Source of the DNA: an uncultured Flavobacteriia bacterium
GTDB lineage: Bacteria; Bacteroidota; Bacteroidia; Flavobacteriales_D; Crocinitomicaceae
Length of the DNA stretch: 42,949 nt
Assembly: GCA_903928365.1 (NCBI GenBank)
Contig: CAIYQV010000190.1
Coordinates: 1-42,949 of the forward strand
Reading direction: 5' to 3'
Position numbers and translations under genes: made by a program. The notes under the pieces were generated by a model. The model was not told the origin of the DNA. It did not search any database and saw nothing but the letters and a program-made list of their open reading frames with translations. Shown piece after piece: positions 1 to 7,991 of the stretch; the stretch's first letter is position 1; every line of letters starts with the position of its first letter.

Positions 1-573
1 CTACTCGAAACGAGTATTCGAAGAGGCGTTCGTGCCGCAATGGCCTTCGATCTGGGTGTACTTTTAAGTGACGTGGTTTATATTCTTATCGCTTATGTTT
101 TCTATTCAGAGGTTTCCTCCATCATCAGTGGCGAAAAGCAGGAATTGATCAAATTGATTGGCGGTATTCTTTTTTTGATCTACGGTGTTGTCAACTTTTT
201 TAAACGCCCAAAACAAGTTAAAGTAAACGAGGATGGTGATACGATTCATGGTGTGCGTGACTATGTTCTACTTGGCGTAAAAGGCTTTCTGCTCAATTTT
301 GCAAACCCGATGGTCATCTTTTACTGGTTCAGTGTGATCACGCTTGGAGCAAAAAATGAAGAGCCGGGAGAGCCTCGCTTCTATATTTTGTATTTTCTTT
401 TAACGATTCTTATTACCTTCTTTTCTTTTGATCTGCTGAAGATCTTTGGGGCCAAAATGCTCCGCCCACTCGTTACGGATCGTGTATTAATCGCGTTGAA
501 TCAATTGATAGGAATTGTTTTTGCCGGATTTGGAGTTTTCTTGATTTTGCAGGGACTTAAAGTTGCTATGTAA
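1..573 (+). CDS. LysE-family amino-acid exporter, 5'-truncated
   Basis: This is a membrane transporter of the LysE/RhtB type, which exports amino acids or related small molecules across the inner membrane. The reading frame is open from base 1 (the first residues read LLETSIRRGVRAAMAFDLGV), so the ATG at 40 is internal and the true start, with the first helix, lies before the window. The TSIRRG..A motif after helix 1 and the hydrophobic segments at about 40-75, 140-165 and 195-215 of the visible part fit the family. A conserved GFLLNFANPMVIFYW stretch matches the family's NP-containing helix. The substrate cannot be assigned. The next gene starts 31 nt downstream on the same strand, so the two may be cotranscribed. 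Confidence 0.8.
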   Translation, partial: LLETSIRRGVRAAMAFDLGVLLSDVVYILIAYVFYSEVSSIISGEKQELIKLIGGILFLIYGVVNFFKRPKQVKVNEDGDTIHGVRDYVLLGVKGFLLNFANPMVIFYWFSVITLGAKNEEPGEPRFYILYFLLTILITFFSFDLLKIFGAKMLRPLVTDRVLIALNQLIGIVFAGFGVFLILQGLKVAM

Positions 574-604
574 CCCAATTCGATCCGGTCATTATAGGAG
601 ATAA

Positions 605-2320
605 ATGAAAATGAAAACACTTTTTTTGTTCGGTTGCCTGTTGTTCGTTCTTCCTTCTTATGCACAGGAAGTTTTAAAAGAAAACCTGTCTGCCAAGACT
701 ACGCTGTACTGGGATTTTAATAAAACGCAGATTCAATCTTCAGGAGCTTATTACAAAGACGCTATTGAAACAACGGACCAAAAGCACGGTAAATGGACCT
801 ATTTCGATCGCTACGGACAATTGGAAGAAGAGCGAAATTACTATAAGGACATGCTTCATGGCAAAGTGTTGCTCTATTTTCCCAACAAAAAACTCAAACA
901 GGAAGGGTACTTTATTTTAGGTCGTCAGGACAGTATTTATCGTGAATTCTTTGAGAATGGTAAACTCGCCGTTGAAGGGTATTATAAAATGAACGAACCC
1001 ATCGGCAAATGGACTTACTATTACCTGAACGGCAAGGAAAAATCGGTGGAAGAATTAAAGGCAGGTGAAAGCAGGATCTTGTCTTTCTGGTTGCCAGACT
1101 CGCTTCATACACAAACGATCATTAATGGAAACGGTGAAATGGCCACCTATCACACAACAGGCACGGTGAAGGAATGGTACAATTTCAAAAACGGTTTGAA
1201 AGACGGTCCTTTTGAGGAGATCAGTGTGTATGGTTATACGACACTTAAAGGGTTTTTTAAACTAGGTGAAAAAGACAGTACATGGACCTATGCATACTAC
1301 ACGGGAGATACCGAGAAGATCAGCAATTATAAGGAAGGAAAACTCCACGGACCTTATACCTACTTCTATGATAATGGAAAAGTCAATGTAACTGGGTTTT
1401 ATGAGGAGGGTAAAAAATCCGGTAAATGGACGTGGTATACGAACAAGGAAACCAAAGATATGGAAGGCGAATTCAAGGACGATCTTCAAGATGGCGCCTG
1501 GACGTATTACTATCCTACAGGCGAACTTTCGTATAAAGCCCAGTATGAAAAAGGGTTGAAGTCTGGCCATTGGACCTATTTCTATAAAGACGGAAGTAAG
1601 TTTAAAGAAGGTGATTTCAAGGAAGACCAGAAAGAGGGCAAATGGGAGACTTGGTATGAGAATGGGAAATTGCTCATGACAGGTAATTACAAGAGTGGAA
1701 AAGAGGATGGAGAATGGCAGAATTTCTGGGATAACGGCAAACTAAAAAACAAATCAACTTTTAAAGAAGGTGTTTTAAATGGCGACTGGACTTCCGCTTA
1801 TCCAAATGGAACGATCAAACTCACCGGAAAATATGAAGATGGTTTTCAAGTGGGTGAATGGATGGAGTATTTTGAAAATGGCAAACCCAAAGACCTGATC
1901 ACCTATAAACTTTTTAAAGAAAAGTCGAAAGTGGATTATGGCATTATGAAGGACCGGGAGCGCGTCGAAAGTAAAAAAGACGGTCAGGCGATCTCTTATT
2001 CCGCAAAGGATTTTGGCAAAACGGAAGAAGGGACCTACAAGGAAGGTTTGAAAGAAGATGTATGGACGGCGTATTTCCCGGGAGGAAGAATTCCTGCGGT
2101 TGTTTCTTCCTTTAAGAAAGGTGAATTGGATGGCACCATGAAACAATACGACCGAAAAGGAAACCTGCTTCAGGAAATGGATTACAAAGAAGGCTTAAAA
2201 CACGGTCGTTTTATTGTTTATGATTCCAGAGGAAAAGTATTGGTTCAAAAAACCTTTGAAATGGGAGTGGAAGTCATCAAAGGACAAGAGAATAAACCAG
2301 GCTCCTTTTCACCAAGATAA
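605..2320 (+). CDS. Secreted MORN-like (YwqK-type) repeat protein
   Basis: This 571-residue protein has an N-terminal signal peptide (cleavage probably after LPSYAQ) followed almost entirely by degenerate repeats of about 22-24 residues. The repeat core is of the form G.W.YY..G.L...G.Y..G...G and matches the MORN-variant repeats often annotated as 'YwqK family antitoxin'. About 18-20 copies can be followed from residue 60 to the C-terminus. Such proteins are common in Bacteroidota. They are predicted to form an extended beta-hairpin solenoid in the periplasm or at the surface; the role is unknown. No toxin gene is adjacent, so the antitoxin label should not be taken literally. The start at 605 follows an AGGAG at 596-600; an in-frame ATG at 611 is the alternative. 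The gene ends one base before the convergent marC. Confidence 0.8.
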   Translation: MKMKTLFLFGCLLFVLPSYAQEVLKENLSAKTTLYWDFNKTQIQSSGAYYKDAIETTDQKHGKWTYFDRYGQLEEERNYYKDMLHGKVLLYFPNKKLKQEGYFILGRQDSIYREFFENGKLAVEGYYKMNEPIGKWTYYYLNGKEKSVEELKAGESRILSFWLPDSLHTQTIINGNGEMATYHTTGTVKEWYNFKNGLKDGPFEEISVYGYTTLKGFFKLGEKDSTWTYAYYTGDTEKISNYKEGKLHGPYTYFYDNGKVNVTGFYEEGKKSGKWTWYTNKETKDMEGEFKDDLQDGAWTYYYPTGELSYKAQYEKGLKSGHWTYFYKDGSKFKEGDFKEDQKEGKWETWYENGKLLMTGNYKSGKEDGEWQNFWDNGKLKNKSTFKEGVLNGDWTSAYPNGTIKLTGKYEDGFQVGEWMEYFENGKPKDLITYKLFKEKSKVDYGIMKDRERVESKKDGQAISYSAKDFGKTEEGTYKEGLKEDVWTAYFPGGRIPAVVSSFKKGELDGTMKQYDRKGNLLQEMDYKEGLKHGRFIVYDSRGKVLVQKTFEMGVEVIKGQENKPGSFSPR

Positions 2321-2321
2321 T

Positions 2322-2912
2322 TCAGAACAAGGCTTGTAGGTTGGTCGTAAATAGTTTGATCGCGATGGCAAGGAGAATGATTCCGAACACTTTTTTTATG
2401 ATCGCAATTCCTCCTTCTCCCAGAAGGTTTTCAATGCGCCGTGTCAGTTTCAATACCGCAAACACAATGAGCACATTGACGATGATCGCAAGAACGATGT
2501 TGATTTCCTGATATTCTGCTTTTAGGGAAACCAATGTGGTCATAGTGCCCGCTCCAGCAATGATCGGAAAAGCCAGCGGAACGACACTTGCCGTTTTACC
2601 CGTAACCTGATCACGAAAGACTTTTACCCCCAGAATCATTTCCAGTGCCATGGCAAACAGGATTAGCGATCCTGCAACAGCAAAAGATTCAATAGTTACA
2701 CCGAACAGGTTCAGAATGCTTTCCCCAAGGATCAGGAATCCTACCATAATGAAAAATGAAACGACACTTGTTCGGGCTGCATGTATCTCGCCGGCAGTTT
2801 CTTTGATCTTGATGATAATAGGAATGGACCCTACAACGTCGATCACCGCAAAAAGTACGGTGCCTGCTTTAAAGAGCTCCACCCAACTGAAAGAGGTAAA
2901 AAAATCAAGCAT
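2322..2912 (-). CDS. MarC-family integral membrane protein
   Basis: This 196-residue polytopic membrane protein belongs to the MarC/UPF0056 family. It has about six hydrophobic helices and the family's small-residue motifs: FAVIDVVGSIPI in helix 1, PLAFPIIAGAGTMTTL in the middle, and a C-terminal AIAIKLFTTNL. The biochemical function of the family is not established; early links to multidrug resistance were not upheld. Its start codon overlaps the end of purN by 8 nt, so the two genes are almost certainly cotranscribed and translationally coupled. The 3' end abuts the convergent MORN-repeat gene with one base between the stop codons and no room for a separate terminator. Confidence 0.85.
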   Translation of the reverse strand: MLDFFTSFSWVELFKAGTVLFAVIDVVGSIPIIIKIKETAGEIHAARTSVVSFFIMVGFLILGESILNLFGVTIESFAVAGSLILFAMALEMILGVKVFRDQVTGKTASVVPLAFPIIAGAGTMTTLVSLKAEYQEINIVLAIIVNVLIVFAVLKLTRRIENLLGEGGIAIIKKVFGIILLAIAIKLFTTNLQALF

Positions 2913-3486
2913 GTAAATCTTTAATTGTTTGTTCGATCATTTTTGGAAAATTCGCCCGCTCAAGCGCAGAGATCTTTTCTTTTAAAGACTCGGGTGTTTC
3001 GTTTATTTCAACTTGGCAACTCACCTGACCAATGATCTCACCCTCATCGTAGGCAGCATTCACATAATGAACGGTTATTCCAGTTTCTTTTTCTCCTGAT
3101 GCAATGACTGCCTGATGCACGCGATCGCCGTACATTCCTTTTCCACCAAATTTAGGCAAAAGAGAAGGGTGAATGTTGATGATTCGTTTGTCGTATGCTC
3201 TCGCAAATTCGGCAGGGATCATTCTAAGGTAGCCGGCCAGAATGATCCGATCAACTTGTTTTTCTGAACATAAGTGGACGAGAAATTCGCTATTTGCAGC
3301 TTCATCATTGCTGATTACTTGCACAGGAACTTTATAATCACCCGCATGAGCGATTACTCCTGCAGATGAATTATTTGTGACGATAACAGCTACCTCTGCC
3401 TGGGCATGACCTTTGAAATAACGCATGATATTTACCGCGTTTGAACCCTGTCCGGAGGCAAAAATGGCTAACCTGTGCTTATTCAT
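2905..3486 (-). CDS. purN: Phosphoribosylglycinamide formyltransferase (GART)
   Basis: PurN transfers a formyl group from 10-formyltetrahydrofolate to GAR in de novo purine synthesis. The start is set at MNKHRLAIFASGQGSN because GART enzymes begin just before the IFASG.G.N phosphate-binding loop. An upstream ATG at 3564 would add 26 residues unlike the family and would place a promoter-like element inside the coding region. The protein is then 193 residues, the usual length. Visible catalytic features are INIHPSLLPKFGGKGMYG, with the Asn and His of the active site, and YDEGEIIGQ with the catalytic Asp. The gene overlaps marC downstream by 8 nt. Confidence 0.93.
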   Translation of the reverse strand: MNKHRLAIFASGQGSNAVNIMRYFKGHAQAEVAVIVTNNSSAGVIAHAGDYKVPVQVISNDEAANSEFLVHLCSEKQVDRIILAGYLRMIPAEFARAYDKRIINIHPSLLPKFGGKGMYGDRVHQAVIASGEKETGITVHYVNAAYDEGEIIGQVSCQVEINETPESLKEKISALERANFPKMIEQTIKDLHA

Positions 3487-3498
3487 AGCGCGAAGGTA

Positions 3499-3507
3499 CA
3501 AAGTATA
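3499..3507 (-). promoter_or_regulatory. Probable purN -7 element
   Basis: Read on the minus strand this is TATACTTTG, a TAnnTTTG-like Bacteroidota -7 box with one extra spacer base. It lies 12 nt upstream of the chosen purN start. It supports the shorter purN start, since it would otherwise be inside the coding sequence. No clear TTG -33 box was found. Confidence 0.4.
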
Positions 3508-3591
3508 AGTTGATGGCATTTGAAATTGAAGATTTTCGAACTTCCGTATTTTCAAGCATTTCACCGATTGGAATTAAGTCAACAAATAATT

Positions 3592-3621
3592 TTGATATTT
3601 AAACCATTGTTTTTTTCTTTG
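3592..3621 (+). promoter_or_regulatory. Probable acpP promoter
   Basis: A TTG at 3592-3594 is followed after 19 nt by TTTCTTTG at 3614-3621. This is one mismatch from the Bacteroidota TTG-N17-20-TAnnTTTG promoter, and it lies 29 nt before the acpP ATG. It would drive acpP and the downstream fabF and rnc. Confidence 0.5.
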
Positions 3622-3650
3622 CAGCCTGATTAACCCTTAAAACAAAAGAA

Positions 3651-3887
3651 ATGTCTGACATTAAATCAAAAGTAATCTCTATCATCGTAGATAAACTTGG
3701 AGTTGAAGAAACTGAAGTAACTAACGAAGCGTCTTTCACAAACGACTTGGGAGCTGATTCACTTGACACAGTAGAATTGATCATGGAATTCGAAAAAGAA
3801 TTCAATATCGCAATTCCAGATGATCAGGCTGAAAACATTCAGACAGTAGGTGACGCGATCTCTTACATTGAGCAACACGCGAACTAA
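3651..3887 (+). CDS. acpP: Acyl carrier protein
   Basis: This 78-residue acidic protein carries growing fatty-acyl chains on a 4'-phosphopantetheine arm. The attachment site is Ser37 in the canonical GADSLDTVEL motif. The length, helix pattern and the FEKEFNI segment match bacterial AcpP throughout. It is followed 38 nt later by fabF, the usual acpP-fabF pairing, and rnc comes next, as in many Bacteroidota. The start is unambiguous: MSDIKSKV, with an AAAAGAA stretch just upstream in place of a strong Shine-Dalgarno, as is normal in this phylum. Confidence 0.97.
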   Translation: MSDIKSKVISIIVDKLGVEETEVTNEASFTNDLGADSLDTVELIMEFEKEFNIAIPDDQAENIQTVGDAISYIEQHAN

Positions 3888-3925
3888 TTCAAAAAGATTC
3901 GTATTTTAGAGCAAAGTATTTCTCT

Positions 3926-5179
3926 ATGGAATTAAAACGAGTTGTTGTAACAGGAATGGGTGCGCTTACCCCGATCGGCAATACGCTGAACGAATATTGG
4001 GAAGCCTTACTTAACGGTAAAAGCGGAGCAGCGCCAATCCAGCAATTCGATGCATCTTTGTTCAAAACGCAGTTTGCGTGTGAAGTCAAGAACTTCAATG
4101 CGGAAGACTTCATTGACAGGAAAGAAGCTCGCAAACTAGACCAATTTTCGCAGTACGCCCTGGTTTCCGCTTCGGAAGCCATGGCCGATGCTGCGTTGAT
4201 GGAGTCCAATCCAAACGTAGATCGCATCGGTGTGATCTGGGGTTCTGGAATCGGTGGACTCAAAACATTTCAGGATGAAGCACAGAACTTTTTCAGTGGT
4301 GACGGAACACCGCGCTTCAATCCATTCTTTATTCCGAAAATGATCGCAGATATCGCTGCGGGGCATATTTCAATCAAATTCGGATTACGTGGACCAAACT
4401 ACGTGACTGTTTCTGCTTGTGCATCGTCGACGAATGCGATTATCGATGCGTTCAACTTGATTCGATTGGGTAAAGCGGATGCCATCGTTACAGGTGGTTC
4501 TGAAGCGGCCGTGAATGAAATGGGTATGGGAGGATTCAATGCGTTGAAGGCCCTTTCTACCAGAAATGATTCTCCTGAAACTGCTTCTCGTCCGTTTGAT
4601 GTGGACAGAGATGGTTTTGTACTCGGTGAAGGAGGCGGCGCACTTATTCTTGAAGAGTACGAGCATGCGGTAAAACGTGGGGCAAAGATCTATGCTGAAG
4701 TCATCGGCGGAGGAATGTCAGGCGATGCTTATCACATGACTGCACCACACCCAGAGGGTCTCGGCGCTAAGAATACCATGATCGCTGCCCTGGAAGACGC
4801 AGGTATTGATCCTTCAGAAATCGATTATGTGAACGTGCATGGTACATCTACTCCTTTAGGGGATGTGGCCGAAGTAAAAGCCATTCAGCAAGTATTCGGT
4901 GAGCACGCGTACAATTTGAACATCAGTTCAACTAAGTCTATGACTGGTCACTTGTTGGGAGCTGCCGGTGCGATTGAAGCTATCGCTTGTGTGTTGGCAG
5001 TGCAAAATGACATTGTACCTCCAACGATCAACCATTTTACAGATGATCCCGAATTGGACAACAAATTGAATTTCACGTTCAATAAAGCCCAAAAACGTAC
5101 AGTAAATGTGGCCCTTTCCAATACTTTTGGTTTTGGTGGACACAATACGAGCGTTATCGTTAGAAAATTTAAAGGTTAA
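3926..5179 (+). CDS. fabF: 3-oxoacyl-[ACP] synthase II
   Basis: FabF condenses malonyl-ACP with acyl-ACP in the elongation steps of type II fatty-acid synthesis. The 417-residue protein is full length. The catalytic triad is visible: Cys165 in TVSACASSTN, His305 in NVHGTSTPLGD and His342 in TKSMTGHLLGAAG. The C-terminal SNTFGFGGHN motif is also present. It lies directly downstream of acpP, and the rnc reading frame follows its stop within a few bases, consistent with one transcript and coupling between fabF termination and rnc initiation. Confidence 0.97.
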   Translation: MELKRVVVTGMGALTPIGNTLNEYWEALLNGKSGAAPIQQFDASLFKTQFACEVKNFNAEDFIDRKEARKLDQFSQYALVSASEAMADAALMESNPNVDRIGVIWGSGIGGLKTFQDEAQNFFSGDGTPRFNPFFIPKMIADIAAGHISIKFGLRGPNYVTVSACASSTNAIIDAFNLIRLGKADAIVTGGSEAAVNEMGMGGFNALKALSTRNDSPETASRPFDVDRDGFVLGEGGGALILEEYEHAVKRGAKIYAEVIGGGMSGDAYHMTAPHPEGLGAKNTMIAALEDAGIDPSEIDYVNVHGTSTPLGDVAEVKAIQQVFGEHAYNLNISSTKSMTGHLLGAAGAIEAIACVLAVQNDIVPPTINHFTDDPELDNKLNFTFNKAQKRTVNVALSNTFGFGGHNTSVIVRKFKG

Positions 5180-5184
5180 TCCTT

Positions 5185-5898
5185 CTGAAATTTCCGTTTT
5201 TTAAATCAGGCAGATCATCGGATGAACTGGAACTAATCTCGTTCATTCAAAACAGGTTCGGCTATCGTCCCAGGCAGATTTCCTTTTTTGAACGCGCTGT
5301 AACGCATCGCTCACTCAATCATGCCGAAAAGGATGTATCTAATGAGCGGTTGGAGTACCTGGGGGATGCCATTCTGGATGCTGTTATTGCAGAGTACCTT
5401 TACCATCGTTTTCCTGAGGAAGATGAAGGATATCTTACGAAGATCAAATCGAAAGTGGTTAGCCGTAAAACCTTGGGTGAAATTGCTGAAGCAATGGAAC
5501 TTCGAAACGTTATCCGTTATCAGAAAGGTAGAAGTATCAATCTTTCTACATTAGAAGGGAATGCATTTGAGGCAATTATGGGAGCTATTTACCTCGATGG
5601 TGGATTCATAGCAGTAAAAGACAGCATCCATAACCATATTTTCCGTAAGTACGTCGATCTGAACCGTATCCTGGAGGAAGAGATTGATTTTAAGTCCCGC
5701 CTTTTTATCTGGAGTCAGAAAAAAAGACTCAAGCTTGAATTTGAGGTGATTTCCGAAGAAAACCTCGGAAGTACGTGGAACTATACCATTTTAGCCATCA
5801 TCAATGGAACAAGTTATGGACGTGGCTCCGGTTCCTCTAAAAAAATGGCCGAACAAGCCGCATCCAAGCAGACGCTTGAGCTGATGGGTGAGATATAA
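5185..5898 (+). CDS. rnc: Ribonuclease III (non-canonical start codon)
   Basis: RNase III cleaves double-stranded RNA in rRNA maturation and RNA turnover. The catalytic domain contains FFERAVTHRSLNH, the signature NERLEYLGDAILD (acidic catalytic residues) and GNAFEAIMGAIYLDGG. A C-terminal dsRNA-binding domain (DFKSRLFIWSQKK to GSGSSKKMAEQAA) follows. The frame is closed by a stop at 5170 and has no ATG, GTG or TTG before a TTG at 5350. That TTG lies inside NERLEYLGD and would destroy the domain. The best candidate is CTG at 5185 (reading MKFPFFKSGRSSDE), 5 nt after the fabF stop, giving 237 residues, the usual family length. ATC at 5179, overlapping the fabF stop, is an alternative. The identity is secure; the exact start is not. 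Confidence 0.88.
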   Translation: MKFPFFKSGRSSDELELISFIQNRFGYRPRQISFFERAVTHRSLNHAEKDVSNERLEYLGDAILDAVIAEYLYHRFPEEDEGYLTKIKSKVVSRKTLGEIAEAMELRNVIRYQKGRSINLSTLEGNAFEAIMGAIYLDGGFIAVKDSIHNHIFRKYVDLNRILEEEIDFKSRLFIWSQKKRLKLEFEVISEENLGSTWNYTILAIINGTSYGRGSGSSKKMAEQAASKQTLELMGEI

Positions 5899-5959
5899 TC
5901 GTAAGCTTGTATTTTCTGACAATTTTGCGTATCTTCAAGTAAACCTATCCTGATACAAC

Positions 5960-6316
5960 ATGACAACGCAAGACTTGGGTAAACTTGGAGAGAGTTTAGC
6001 CGAAAATTATTTATCACTGAAAGGATTTCAAATCATTGATCGAAATGTGCGGTTTAAAAAGTGGGAAGTTGATCTGATAGCCGAACACACCGACAAAATC
6101 ATTATGATCGAAGTAAAAGCCCGTCAAACAGGTGTGATCGGCGAACCATGGCGTGCCGTAACACGTGCCAAACAACGTCAGATCATAAAAGTAGCGGATC
6201 ATTACATAAAGCAACGCGGTATGGAAAAGGAAGTGCGCTTCGACATAGTGTCCATAATTCATCATTCTTATGGTACACATATCGAGCATATTCCGGATGC
6301 TTTTTACCCCTGTTAA
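5960..6316 (+). CDS. YraN-family (UPF0102) nuclease-like protein
   Basis: This 118-residue protein has the YraN/UPF0102 pattern: LGKLGESLAENYLSLKGF, then RNVRFKKWEVDLIAE, then IIMIEVKAR. The conserved Glu11, Glu36/Asp38 and Glu51-Val-Lys53 correspond to the restriction-endonuclease-like metal site, and the length is typical. The cellular function of the family is not settled; a role in DNA processing is usually inferred from the fold. It is 61 nt downstream of rnc and precedes a promoter for the next gene, so it may be the last gene of the acpP transcript. I see no clear promoter of its own. Confidence 0.85.
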   Translation: MTTQDLGKLGESLAENYLSLKGFQIIDRNVRFKKWEVDLIAEHTDKIIMIEVKARQTGVIGEPWRAVTRAKQRQIIKVADHYIKQRGMEKEVRFDIVSIIHHSYGTHIEHIPDAFYPC

Positions 6317-6344
6317 TTGAAAATCATGAAATAACGTATCTTTG
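6317..6344 (+). promoter_or_regulatory. Bacteroidota-type promoter for the pseudouridine synthase operon
   Basis: A TTG at 6317-6319, a 17-nt spacer and a perfect TATCTTTG at 6337-6344 match the Bacteroidota sigma consensus. The box is 19 nt before the ATG at 6364, which fixes the start of the downstream gene: a longer in-frame ORF from 6148 would contain the promoter and overlap yraN. Confidence 0.75.
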
Positions 6345-6363
6345 TATTCAAATTCTGCTCGTG

Positions 6364-7305
6364 ATGAACACAAGAAAAAATGGAGATAAACCTTCCGCAT
6401 CTAAAGGAAGAGCCTCCGATAAAAAAAGACCGGTAACCGGAAAAGGAACAAAACCTGCGAAGTCAGCAATAGCTCCTAAGGCGGGTACAGCAAAGCCTCA
6501 GACTGAAAAAAAGGTTAGCGCAAGAGACAAGCGCAAATACATTGACTTCAAAGAAAAAGTAAAAAAAGGGGACCCACTTCCGTCTTTCAATGAGGAAGAA
6601 GTACGTCTGAACAAATACCTTTCAAATGCGGGAGTTTGCTCTCGAAGAGAAGCCGATGTGTTGATACAAACAGGTGTCATTTCGGTGAATGGAACAATCG
6701 TCACGGAGTTAGGTTTTAAGATCAAGCCTGGAGACGTAGTTCAATATGATGGAGAAACGATCAATGCCGAAACGAAACGATATGTATTATTGAATAAACC
6801 AAAAGGCTTTATCACCACAATGGATGATCCATTCGGACGAAAAACAGTCATGTCATTGGTTAGAAAAGCGTGCCGTGAACGTGTGTATCCTGTCGGAAGG
6901 CTGGATAGAGACACAACAGGATTATTGTTGTTTACCAACGACGGTGATATGGCCAAAAAATTAACGCACCCAAGATATAAGGCCTCCAAAATCTACCATG
7001 TAGAATTAAACAAGGCGGTCTCAAGAGAAGATATGGAAAAACTCTTAAAGGGAGTGGATCTCGAAGATGGAAAAACGCAGGTAGATGTAGCAGAATATGT
7101 GAAAGAAGGCAGTGCCCGAGAAGTGGGGGTTGAATTGCATTCCGGAAAGAACAGGATTGTTCGACGTTTGTTTGAATCACTGGGTTACGAAGTGATCAAG
7201 CTGGACAGAGTGCAGTTTTCCGGATTAACCAAAAAAGATCTTCCACGCGGCATGTTTCGTCATTTAACAGAAAAGGAGGTTGCATTTTTAAAGATGTCAT
7301 CATGA
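6364..7305 (+). CDS. rRNA pseudouridine synthase, RsuA/RluB family
   Basis: This enzyme isomerises a uridine in 16S or 23S rRNA. The 313-residue protein begins with a Lys/Arg/Ala-rich disordered extension (residues 1-75), which is frequent in Bacteroidota homologues. An S4 RNA-binding domain follows (VRLNKYLSNAGVCSRREAD, about 80-125), then the catalytic domain with VYPVGRLDRDTTGLLLF; the catalytic aspartate is Asp181 in GRLD. The NRIVRRLFESLGYEV motif near the C-terminus is also diagnostic. RluB (23S) is more likely than RsuA from the domain order, but the target base cannot be read from the sequence. Its stop overlaps the next start (ATGA), and the promoter at 6317-6344 drives it. Confidence 0.92.
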   Translation: MNTRKNGDKPSASKGRASDKKRPVTGKGTKPAKSAIAPKAGTAKPQTEKKVSARDKRKYIDFKEKVKKGDPLPSFNEEEVRLNKYLSNAGVCSRREADVLIQTGVISVNGTIVTELGFKIKPGDVVQYDGETINAETKRYVLLNKPKGFITTMDDPFGRKTVMSLVRKACRERVYPVGRLDRDTTGLLLFTNDGDMAKKLTHPRYKASKIYHVELNKAVSREDMEKLLKGVDLEDGKTQVDVAEYVKEGSAREVGVELHSGKNRIVRRLFESLGYEVIKLDRVQFSGLTKKDLPRGMFRHLTEKEVAFLKMSS

Positions 7306-7991
7306 GAATACTTAGTGCACTCATCGTTGGTTTAATTCTTTTGGGTTCGTGTGGTAAAGAAAGTACGCCGGTTTCGGTAAACCCATACTCCTCTTATTTT
7401 TATGCGTATGATTCGATTCCCAAGATCTATCTTTTTAGAGATGTTGCACATGGACTGGACGAACAATACCACCGTATCTATGGGGTAAAGGATTCAAAAG
7501 GAGATCATATTGTAGTAGAGATCTACGCGGCGGATGGAAGGATTATAGAAGCCATGAATTACAACGTTGATTCTCTTGATGTGATGGACCACATGGTGGT
7601 CAACAGATCACAGGAAAAGACAAAGGCAGAACTTTTTAAGAATCGACTGATTCCAATGAATGGTAATGAAGAAGCCTATTTTGCAAGTCGTTTTCAGGGC
7701 TTCTTAGATTCCACGCTGATTCTAAAGGAGGTGAGAAGAAAGATACATGGTAATGAAACCACCTGTAAGGTGCTTGAAGAGGAGCTTCCGGCTCTTAGAA
7801 TGGATGATAAAATTAGATTAACGAATTTCAATCCGTTCACAAAAAAAGAAACTGTTATGGAAGGTCAGGCGGTGAATTTCTTTGCGAAAGGCTACGGATT
7901 GGTGGAATGGTATACGCCTAATAAAAAAGTACATTACCGTTTAGAAAAGGTCATGGATCAACAGGAATGGCTTAAGATCATTACCCGATGA
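7302..7991 (+). CDS. Hypothetical lipoprotein
   Basis: This 229-residue protein is not recognised. It has a lipoprotein signal peptide with the lipobox LLGSC (Cys17 becomes the lipidated N-terminus), so it should be anchored in the outer or inner membrane facing the periplasm. The mature part is soluble and mixed alpha/beta, with no repeats or membrane segments. It overlaps both neighbours by 4 nt (ATGA at 7302-7305 and at 7988-7991), so it is translationally coupled between the pseudouridine synthase and an outer-membrane protein. A partnership with the latter is a guess from context. Confidence 0.75.
   Translation: MRILSALIVGLILLGSCGKESTPVSVNPYSSYFYAYDSIPKIYLFRDVAHGLDEQYHRIYGVKDSKGDHIVVEIYAADGRIIEAMNYNVDSLDVMDHMVVNRSQEKTKAELFKNRLIPMNGNEEAYFASRFQGFLDSTLILKEVRRKIHGNETTCKVLEEELPALRMDDKIRLTNFNPFTKKETVMEGQAVNFFAKGYGLVEWYTPNKKVHYRLEKVMDQQEWLKIITR

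Noticed and set aside
605..2320. Antitoxin of a toxin-antitoxin pair (YwqK label)
   Set aside because: No toxin gene is adjacent; the protein has a signal peptide and many MORN-like repeats, so it is an envelope repeat protein and not a cytoplasmic antitoxin.
5350..5898. RNase III starting at TTG 5350 (182 residues)
   Set aside because: This start cuts through the catalytic NERLEYLGD motif and discards clear RNase III sequence encoded upstream in the same open frame.
6148..6363. N-terminal extension of the pseudouridine synthase
   Set aside because: It overlaps yraN in another frame and contains a perfect promoter at 6317-6344; the ATG at 6364 fits the promoter and the family.
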